Shown here: one piece after another, positions 43,901 to 49,774 of the stretch | Numbering within the stretch: the first letter of the stretch is position 1 | Layout of the letters: every line of letters begins with the position of its first letter | Source of the DNA: Deltaproteobacteria bacterium UBA1386 | GTDB lineage: Bacteria; Desulfobacterota; Syntrophorhabdia; Syntrophorhabdales; Syntrophorhabdaceae | Reading direction: 5' to 3' | DNA: 64,000 nucleotides | Assembly (NCBI GenBank): GCA_002305765.1 | Contig: DBQU01000001.1 | Span: 1-64,000 of the forward strand | Notes under the pieces: generated by a model | Told to the model about the DNA's origin: nothing | Seen by the model: the letters and a program-made list of their open reading frames with translations, nothing else | The model's database searches: none | Translations under genes and position numbers: made by a program

Positions 43901-45389
43901 GAACCGGCTCAACCGCGTTGTCGTGGCCTCCTGCACGCCGCGCACACACGAGCCCATCTTCCGGGACACCCTGCGCGAGGCGGGCCTCAACCCCTACCTG
44001 TTTGAGATGGCGAATATCCGCGACCAATGTTCCTGGGTGCACTCGACGGTACCGGAAAAGGCGACACAGAAGTCCATCGACCTCGTCAGGATGTCCATCG
44101 CCCGGGCAAGCCGGCTCCTCCCGCTCGCGGGTTCCTTCTCCGACGTCGTCCAGAAGGGGCTCGTCATCGGCGGGGGCGTAAGCGGCATGACGGCGGCCCT
44201 GGCCCTTGCCGAACAAGGGTTCGAGACACACCTCGTCGAAAGGTCGGACAAGCTGGGCGGCAATTTCCTCGGTCTCCATTACACACTGGAACATGAGGAC
44301 GTGAGCGGGTTCCTCGCCGGTCTCGTGGACCGCGTCCGGAGCAGCGACAACATCGTGCTCCACATGAACGCCGAGGTGAAGAACGTTGCCGGTTTCGTCG
44401 GCAGTTTTGAGGTGACCCTCAGCGAAAAGGGCGGGGAGAAGGCCGTGCCCTGTGGCGCGATCGTTGTTGCCACAGGAGGTGTCCCGGCGTCCACGGAGGA
44501 TTTCCACTACGGGCAGTCAGCCGGCGTCATCACTCAATCAGAGTTGGAGACGGCGCTCCACGCTGGCACCTTTTCTTGCGCCAACCGCAACATCGTCATG
44601 ATACAGTGCGCCGGGTCACGCAACGACGAGAGGTCCTACTGCAGCCGCATCTGCTGCTCCATGGCGGTCAAGAACGCCCTGAAGGTGAAAGAGCTCAATC
44701 CCGACGTGAACGTCATCGTCCTGTACCGCGATATCCGTACCTACGGGTTCAGGGAAAAATACTACAAACAGGCCCGCGAGGCTGGCGTCATCTTCATGCG
44801 GTACGAACATGAAGAGCCGCCCGTCATTTCCGACAGCCACGACCTGGTGACACTGAGGAGCCCCGACTTCCCGGAGACGGTGGAGATCGAGGCCGATGTC
44901 ATTGTTCTCTCCACGGGTGTCGACGCCCCGAGGGACAACCGCAAGCTGGCGGACATGCTCAAGGTGCCGCTCAACGCCGACGGGTTCTATGTGGAGGCCC
45001 ACCTGAAACTGAGGCCCGTCGAGTTCGCCACGGAGGGCATATTCCTGTGCGGCCTCGCCCATTCGCCCAAGATGTCAGACGAGAACATCTCCCAGGCACG
45101 GGCGGTCGCCTCCCGGGCCGCCACCATCCTGTCCAAGGTCAGGCTGGAGGTGGGCGGCCAGATCTCCAGCGTGGACCAGGAGAAGTGCATCTCCTGCATG
45201 ACCTGCGTGAGGGCCTGCCCCTACCACGCCCCCTATGTGAACGTGAACGGCAAGGCCGAGATCGCCGCCGCGGCCTGCATGGGCTGCGGCATATGCGCCT
45301 CGGAATGTCCGGCCGAGGCCATACAGCTCAGAAATTTCGAGTCCGCCCAGTTTGAGAGCATGCTGGAGGCACTTCTGGCGGCAGGATAG
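40953..45389 (+). CDS. hdrA: giant HdrA-GltD-HdrA fusion flavoprotein
   Basis: A 1478-residue multi-cofactor protein. Order: HdrA N-terminal FAD site (12-105, GGGIAGIQAAL); one [4Fe-4S] (Cys112/115/118/122); a GltD/NfnB-type NAD(P)H:flavin module with its Fe-S cysteines (162-213), FAD site (VVGAGPAGLT, 261-270) and NAD(P) site (VVIGGGNVAVD, 391-401), to about 565; a cysteine set 629-645; the rest of HdrA (655-905); a second complete HdrA (928-1400, with CHCG and GGGVSGMTAA); and two C-terminal [4Fe-4S] clusters (1412-1452). HdrA is the bifurcating flavin subunit, and the GltD insert should bring NAD(P)H electrons. It is flanked by hdrB and mvhD. Confidence 0.9.
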   Translation: MEKGQKKLTGAVLVQGGGIAGIQAALDLADSGFKVYLVERDAAIGGMMAHLDKTFPTGDCATCIVSPKLVECARNINIEILTLSELVGLEGEPGNFKAKVKISPRYVDEDKCTACSQCTDVCPVDVPNEFDRGMGTRKAIAKLYAQATPNKFGILKMGHAPCKVACPANINVQGYIQLIKKKEYLKAVNLIRERNPLSAICGRVCTHPCEAECTRSDIDAAVSIRLLKRFASDQEMKMVRSGELSLPDEVSPAESARRIAVVGAGPAGLTAAADLADRGYAVTVYEASPQAGGMLRWGIPAYRLPKDILDYEVELIRRKGITFVYNTRVGKDISMDDLQRENEAVFLSVGTQSSRSLGVAGEDLPGIGYGLDFLRKASDKADPPKVSGKVVVIGGGNVAVDVARSAMRLGAEAVEMVSLEAYHEMPALPEEIAAAEEEGVKILNGWGPKRILGNGRVDAIEFKRCTRVFDENGRFSPVYSDNETTTVKAGAVIIAIGQAVDKDSLGNAGAETQGSWYKVDNITLETSVKGVFAGGDDIPGSATVIGAVSAGKRAAESIDRYLKGEDMLSERFESTVRPIAPELLPATRGREKMPRAEQAILPVSRRVGNFDEVEEGLTEEAALAEAERCLNCAMCSECRLCVAACEQHAVEHGMTERVIELDVGSVILTPGFEEFDAAKKGEYGYGRYPNVITSVQFERMLSASGPFDGHVVRRCDGNPATRVAWIQCVGSRDTRCGNEYCSSVCCMVSTKQSMIAAEHLPGLDATIFYMDIRAHGKDFDQYYERAKQQGVDYIKGIPSRIIQMPDTKDLRATFYNEAGQLQERDFDLVILSVGMEPGLSAVDAARRLNLELNEYGFCATDRLAPLNTSRPGVFVGGAFQEPKDIPETVTQASAAASMAMELLAPARNTLTVKAVYPDEHDVTDEEPRIGVFICHCGRNIASVVDVEKVVEAAAKEPNVILATHTLFTCSDTSLDNIRETIRENRLNRVVVASCTPRTHEPIFRDTLREAGLNPYLFEMANIRDQCSWVHSTVPEKATQKSIDLVRMSIARASRLLPLAGSFSDVVQKGLVIGGGVSGMTAALALAEQGFETHLVERSDKLGGNFLGLHYTLEHEDVSGFLAGLVDRVRSSDNIVLHMNAEVKNVAGFVGSFEVTLSEKGGEKAVPCGAIVVATGGVPASTEDFHYGQSAGVITQSELETALHAGTFSCANRNIVMIQCAGSRNDERSYCSRICCSMAVKNALKVKELNPDVNVIVLYRDIRTYGFREKYYKQAREAGVIFMRYEHEEPPVISDSHDLVTLRSPDFPETVEIEADVIVLSTGVDAPRDNRKLADMLKVPLNADGFYVEAHLKLRPVEFATEGIFLCGLAHSPKMSDENISQARAVASRAATILSKVRLEVGGQISSVDQEKCISCMTCVRACPYHAPYVNVNGKAEIAAAACMGCGICASECPAEAIQLRNFESAQFESMLEALLAAG

Positions 45390-45433
45390 TGTGAGGACAG
45401 GAGCACTGCCGAAGAGGCAGCGAGAGAGGGAAA

Positions 45434-45901
45434 ATGGTTATGAACGCAAATAATTCCGAACCCGTGATCGTGGCCTTTTGCTGCCACTATTGCGCCTACG
45501 CAGCGGCAGACCTTGCCGGTTCCGGGCGCCTGCAGTATCCGCCCAATATCCGCATAGTCCGCTCGCCGTGCACGGGCAGGCTGGAGGTCAATTTTTTCCT
45601 CAGGGCCTTGGAGGCCGGTGCCGACGGCGTGCTCGTCGCCGGATGTGAGGAAGGGAGCTGTCACTTCAAGGAAGGCAATTACCTGGCGAAGGGCCGGGTG
45701 AATACCGCGAGGCAACTGCTCAAAGAGGCTGGCCTCGAGCCCGACCGCCTGCGCATGGTCAATGTGAGCGCGGCGAGTTCCCAGAAGTTCGCCGAATGTG
45801 TCCGCGAGATGGTGGAAACCGTCAAAAAGCTTGGTCCTTCCCCTGTGAAGAGGACGATTAGAAGAAATACAAACCAGGAACAGACAGGAGCAATACAATG
45901 A
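45434..45901 (+). CDS. mvhD: MvhD-like iron-sulfur subunit, canonical copy
   Basis: A 155-residue (or 153 from the ATG at 45440) delta-subunit protein carrying all family cysteines: FCCHYCAYA, SPCTGRLE, GCEEGSCHFKEGN. It transfers electrons to or from HdrA through a [2Fe-2S] cluster. The GAGGG ribosome site is better placed for the second ATG (9 bases) than the first (3). It overlaps metV by four bases, placing it next to MetV as in the acetogen MetFV-HdrABC-MvhD complex. Confidence 0.92.
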   Translation: MVMNANNSEPVIVAFCCHYCAYAAADLAGSGRLQYPPNIRIVRSPCTGRLEVNFFLRALEAGADGVLVAGCEEGSCHFKEGNYLAKGRVNTARQLLKEAGLEPDRLRMVNVSAASSQKFAECVREMVETVKKLGPSPVKRTIRRNTNQEQTGAIQ

Positions 45902-46566
45902 TAGTCGCCGAAAGAAAGACCATCACTGAACTCGTCGAGATCTTAAGGCCCCACAGGAACATACTGGTGCTTGGCTGCGGTACCTGCGTTACCGTGTGCC
46001 TCTCCGGCGGTGAACGCGAGGTCAGCATCATATCGTCGGCGCTGCGTATTGCCTCCCGTGCCCAGGACCTCGACTTCACCATCAGCGAACTCACCATCGA
46101 GCGGCAGTGCGACAACATCTTCATCGAGCAGGCCGCGGAGGCCATCGAGAAGGCCGATGCCGTGCTCTCGACGGCGTGCGGCGCCGGGGTGCAGGCCATC
46201 GCCGAACGTTTCCCGACAAAGCCCGTGTATGCCGGACTGAACACGACCTTCCTCGGCATCCTGGAAGAACGCGGGGTGTGGACGGAGAAATGCGCCGCCT
46301 GCGGTTCCTGCGTCCTGCACAAGTACGGCGGCATATGCCCCGTCACCCGCTGCGCGAAACGTGTGCTCAACGGGCCCTGCGGAGGCTCCCGGGAGGACAG
46401 GTGCGAGGTGCGTCCCGACAGGCCCTGCGCGTGGCAGCTCATCTACCGCAGGCTCAAGGACATAGGCCAGCTCGAAAGGCTCGCGGAGATGGAACCGCCC
46501 AAGAACTGGAATTCCAGCCTCTCCGGTGGCCCGAGAGTCCTGATACGGGAAGACCACAGGGTATAG
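45898..46566 (+). CDS. metV: MetV, zinc/iron-sulfur partner of methylenetetrahydrofolate reductase
   Basis: A 222-residue protein of the MTHFR C-terminal-like family. It has an N-terminal Rossmann-like part with VLGCGTCVTVC and a cysteine-rich tail: CAACGSCVL, CPVTRCAK, CGG and CEVRPDRPC. In acetogens MetV is needed for MetF assembly and binds a metal or Fe-S centre. It closes the long operon and is followed by an inverted repeat and an intrinsic terminator. Confidence 0.88.
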   Translation: MIVAERKTITELVEILRPHRNILVLGCGTCVTVCLSGGEREVSIISSALRIASRAQDLDFTISELTIERQCDNIFIEQAAEAIEKADAVLSTACGAGVQAIAERFPTKPVYAGLNTTFLGILEERGVWTEKCAACGSCVLHKYGGICPVTRCAKRVLNGPCGGSREDRCEVRPDRPCAWQLIYRRLKDIGQLERLAEMEPPKNWNSSLSGGPRVLIREDHRV

Positions 46567-46636
46567 AGCCGTGCCTGTTCAAATCAGATTCGCGGCCACG
46601 GCCACGCTGACGCTCCAGAGCACCCGTTGGGAGAGG

Positions 46637-46788
46637 ATAATGACCAATGACCAGATTCCAATAACCAGATAAACAGACAATGATCAATAAACCAAAATGA
46701 TACGGGCGGTCCGTTCCGCCCTTTTCTTTGTTCAATTGGTTATTGCCTTTTTCATTGGTCATTGGAATTTGATCATTGGTCATTATTC
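46637..46788. repeat. inverted-arm repeat element (TTGGTCA type)
   Basis: The left arm (46637-46666, ATGACCAATGACCA then ATTCCAATAACCA) is the imperfect reverse complement of the right arm (46752-46788, CATTGGTCATTGGAA then GATCATTGGTCATTAT). Units of about 7 bases repeat inside each arm. The core holds a terminator. Confidence 0.75.
46704..46726 (+). terminator. intrinsic terminator after metV
   Basis: GGGCGG-tccgtt-CCGCCC stem (46704-46721) followed by TTTTC. It is inside the repeat element, about 140 bases past the metV stop. Confidence 0.75.
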
Positions 46789-46819
46789 GTTTCATGGGCC
46801 TTCCCCGGCGCGTAAGCCG

Positions 46820-46849
46820 TTGACGTATCCTCCCCTTCAGCGATACAAT
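46820..46849 (+). promoter_or_regulatory. promoter of the second glutamate-synthase-like module
   Basis: TTGACG (46820-46825), 18-base spacer, TACAAT (46844-46849). Confidence 0.55.
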
Positions 46850-46906
46850 TATCCCCGATGCTCAAGCGTTTTGAGTGTATAGGATCGCGTGTTGAGTTTC
46901 TCTCCG

Positions 46907-46920
46907 CGGGACATGTCCCG
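46907..46920. promoter_or_regulatory. 14-bp palindrome, operator or hairpin candidate
   Basis: Perfect palindrome CGGGACATGTCCCG in the leader, about 50 bases downstream of the expected transcription start and 70 before the ATG. Confidence 0.4.
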
Positions 46921-46989
46921 GTACTAAACCCACCGCCTGAGGTAGATCCTGGGAAGACGCTTTGAGAGAATACCGGAAAGGAGGCTGTC

Positions 46990-48117
46990 ATGTGTCGCCT
47001 GGCTGCGATCACATCGAATGAATACTTAAACCCCATGGAATGCATCGGAGCCCTGGAGACGATGCATGAGGGCCACGACGGCTCGGGGATGGGGCTTATC
47101 CTCAAGAACCTGGGTGGAGAGCTTGCAGAGTTCTTCGACTACCCGGTGCTTTCGGGGATCTGCTCCAAAGACGGGCTCTACACCCTCGAGGAGTATCTCT
47201 TCCATGCCGGGTTCCGGCTGAAACACCAGTGGCGGCCCGCGCTGAAGCCGGTAAAGGGCATAAAGCGCAGGGACCACTACTTCGCCAAGGTCTACGACTA
47301 CCCCGAGGAGTACGAGGACCGGAGCCAGGAGGAGAAGGAGGAGCTTCTTCTCCAGACGCGGCTTACCCTTCGCAGGATGGGGGAGGAGAACGGTTCCATA
47401 ACGGTCTTTTCTTTCTACCCGGACATCGTCACCATCAAGGAAGTGGGAGATCCCCTGCAGCTGGGGGAATTCTTCGGCCTCACCGATTCCCGTCTGAAGG
47501 CGAAGATCATCTTTGCCCAGGGACGGCAGAACACGAATTACGACATTAATCTCTATGCCTGCCACCCCTTCTTCGTTCAGGGTTTCGGTTCCATGACGAA
47601 CGGCGAGAACACGGCCTTCGTGCCCATCAGGGAGTTTCTCGCCAGCAGGGGGTTCGCGGGGTATTCGGGATACGACAGCGACAGCGAGGTCTTCACGCAC
47701 ATCCTCCACTACGCGGTGAAGAAGCTCGGCTATCCCCTGCACTATTACAAGGACGTTATCACTCCCCTCGGCGAGGACGACCTCGCAAGGCGTGAGGACA
47801 GCGAGGTGCTCTCGCTCATGCGGGTGGCCCTTCGGCCCCTGTGCATCGACGGGCCCAACGTCATCATCGGGTTCACTCCCGACGGCTCCTGTTTCATGGT
47901 CCACGACGCGAAGAAGCTCCGCCCCGGGGTTGTGGGCGGCGTTAGGGGCAGGGTAGGACTAGTGTCGGAGGAGTGCGGGCTCGAAAGCATGGTTCCCGAA
48001 AGAGAGAGTGCCAAAGGTATCTTCCCCATGAAATATGACATGGTCATCGTTTCACCGGGAGCGCAGGAGGTGCGGGTATGGAATCAGCTGTACGGCTGGA
48101 CCACAATCATGAACTGA
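46990..48117 (+). CDS. class II glutamine amidotransferase, split glutamate synthase domain 1
   Basis: A 375-residue Ntn-type amidotransferase beginning MCRLAAITS, so Cys2 becomes the N-terminal nucleophile after Met removal. Downstream blocks include HEGHDGSGMG and a beta-rich core with NTAFVPIREF and GFTPDGSC. It supplies ammonia from glutamine to the FMN domain. A perfect AAAGGAGG lies upstream. Its 3' end overlaps the next gene by 40 bases, so the two are tightly coupled. Confidence 0.9.
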   Translation: MCRLAAITSNEYLNPMECIGALETMHEGHDGSGMGLILKNLGGELAEFFDYPVLSGICSKDGLYTLEEYLFHAGFRLKHQWRPALKPVKGIKRRDHYFAKVYDYPEEYEDRSQEEKEELLLQTRLTLRRMGEENGSITVFSFYPDIVTIKEVGDPLQLGEFFGLTDSRLKAKIIFAQGRQNTNYDINLYACHPFFVQGFGSMTNGENTAFVPIREFLASRGFAGYSGYDSDSEVFTHILHYAVKKLGYPLHYYKDVITPLGEDDLARREDSEVLSLMRVALRPLCIDGPNVIIGFTPDGSCFMVHDAKKLRPGVVGGVRGRVGLVSEECGLESMVPERESAKGIFPMKYDMVIVSPGAQEVRVWNQLYGWTTIMN

Positions 48118-49739
48118 CAGTGAAGGACCTTCCCTATATCGTCACGTGGCGCGAGGACAGGTGCAAGAGATGCGGCCGGTGCACCGCCGTCTGTCCCATG
48201 CACGCCATCGAGCCCTCGGTGATGGTGAGGCGCGAGATAAGCTCCGAAGACGCATCTCCTTCTCCGAAGGTCACGCGGAAAACGGTTGTGGTGGTCAGGC
48301 AGACCACGGACATAGAGCGCTACTGCACGGGTTGCGGCAGCTGCACCCTCGTGTGCCCCAACGATGCCATAGAACCCGTTTTCAACCCCCAGCACAAGTT
48401 CCTCTTCCACAAGAACCCGGGAGGACACCCGTACCGCAGGGGCGGCAGGCGGAACGACCCCCGGGAATCGACGCTGGACCACCTGAAGTTCACCCGTATA
48501 TCGATGCTCACGGACCCGGCGCTCGATGCCGGCCGCCACGAGTTCAGGATACGCACCTATCTCGGGCGCATTCTGCCTCCCGAAGAGATGCCCTTCAGGG
48601 TAAAGGAAGGAAAGCTGGAGCTTATGAGCGGGAATTCCCGGTTCGTCCCGCCCGTGCGCGAGATTTACCCCGTCATGATCGGCAGCATGTCCGTCGGCGC
48701 CCTGTCGCCAACTATGTGGGAAGGGCTGGCGATGGGGGTCGCGTACCTTAACGAGGTCGACCGCATGCCCGTCGTCATGGCGTCCGGTGAGGGCGGCATC
48801 CCGCCGAGGCTCCTCAAGTCGAGATTCATCAAGTACTTCATCCTCCAGATAGCCTCGGGCTACTTCGGATGGGACGAGATCATCCGGGCCATCCCGGACA
48901 TGGCCGACGATCCCTGCGCGATAGAGATCAAGTACGGCCAGGGGGCGAAGCCCGGTGACGGCGGGCTCCTCATGGCGGAGAAGGTGACGAAGCTCATATC
49001 GGAGATACGGGGTGTGCCGCAGGGCGTGGACCTGCCATCCCCCCCGACGCACCAGACGAAGTATTCCATCGAGGAGTCCGTGGCGAAGATGATCCAGGCG
49101 ATGTCCATGGCCTTCGGGTTCAGGGTGCCCGTGTTCCCCAAGATATCGGGGACGAGGACCGCCCGGGCGGTGCTCAACAACCTGCTGCGCAACCCTTACG
49201 CCGGCGGGCTCTCCATAGACGGCGAGGAAGGGGGTACCGGTGCCGCGTACAACGTTTCACTCGACAAAATGGGGCACCCCATCGCGTCGAACATCCGTGA
49301 TTGTTATCTCGACCTTGCCCGGCAGGGAAGACAGAACGAGCTGCCGCTTATCGCCGCCGGCGGTGTGGGCAAGAAGGGCGGTCTTGCTGCCAACGCGGCG
49401 GCGCTCATCATGCTCGGGGCGTCGGCCGTGTCCGTGGGAAAATACATGATGCAGGCCGCCGCCGGGTGCTTCGGAGACGAGATGAACAGGTGCAATGTCT
49501 GCAACATTGGTAAATGCCCGCGGGGCATCACCACCCAGGACCCGAGGCTGTACCGCAGGCTGGACCCGGAGAAGGTGGCGGAAAGGGTCGTTGAGGTCTT
49601 CAGGGCCCTCGACGTGGAATTGAAAAAGATCTTCGCCCCGCTGGGCAGGAGCACGGAACTGCCCATCGGCATGTCCGACGCCCTGTGCGCGGACGACGCC
49701 GATATAGCGCAGCGTCTGCAGATAGGCTATGTCTGCTGA
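48078..49739 (+). CDS. glutamate synthase-like FMN subunit (domain 2), ferredoxin-containing
   Basis: A 553-residue protein. The N-terminus has two [4Fe-4S] sites (CKRCGRCTAVC at 29-39 and CTGCGSCTLVC at about 83-93). The FMN/glutamate barrel is complete: GSMSVGALSPTMWEG, IKYGQGAKPGDGG, GEEGGTGAAY and the 3Fe-4S-like CNVCNIGKCPRG. It is the catalytic subunit of the second split glutamate synthase, probably ferredoxin- or GltD-fed. AGGAGG lies nine bases before the ATG. Confidence 0.9.
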   Translation: MESAVRLDHNHELTVKDLPYIVTWREDRCKRCGRCTAVCPMHAIEPSVMVRREISSEDASPSPKVTRKTVVVVRQTTDIERYCTGCGSCTLVCPNDAIEPVFNPQHKFLFHKNPGGHPYRRGGRRNDPRESTLDHLKFTRISMLTDPALDAGRHEFRIRTYLGRILPPEEMPFRVKEGKLELMSGNSRFVPPVREIYPVMIGSMSVGALSPTMWEGLAMGVAYLNEVDRMPVVMASGEGGIPPRLLKSRFIKYFILQIASGYFGWDEIIRAIPDMADDPCAIEIKYGQGAKPGDGGLLMAEKVTKLISEIRGVPQGVDLPSPPTHQTKYSIEESVAKMIQAMSMAFGFRVPVFPKISGTRTARAVLNNLLRNPYAGGLSIDGEEGGTGAAYNVSLDKMGHPIASNIRDCYLDLARQGRQNELPLIAAGGVGKKGGLAANAAALIMLGASAVSVGKYMMQAAAGCFGDEMNRCNVCNIGKCPRGITTQDPRLYRRLDPEKVAERVVEVFRALDVELKKIFAPLGRSTELPIGMSDALCADDADIAQRLQIGYVC

Positions 49740-49774
49740 CACCGGGAGCAGGACGAGAGAACGAGGATAGGGCC

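Larger units (their letters stand above)
46567..46989. other. intergenic region separating the two glutamate-synthase-like modules
   Basis: 423 bases with no gene. Contents in order: repeat element (46637-46788) enclosing an intrinsic terminator (46704-46726), a promoter (46820-46849), a CTCAA/TTGAG hairpin (46861-46876), a perfect 14-bp palindrome (46907-46920), and the ribosome site AAGGAGG of the next gene. Confidence 0.75.

Noticed and set aside
42084..44507. 807-codon open frame antisense to the HdrA fusion, and similar long antisense frames (e.g. 12226-13656, 38240-39544, 33817-35304, 56862-58013 on the opposite strands)
   Set aside because: They mirror high-GC codon structure of clear genes on the other strand, show no family motifs and have no ribosome sites; shadows.
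46907..46920. CGGGACATGTCCCG as a mobile-element end or attachment site
   Set aside because: No partner copy, target duplication or integrase is visible; better read as an operator or small hairpin.
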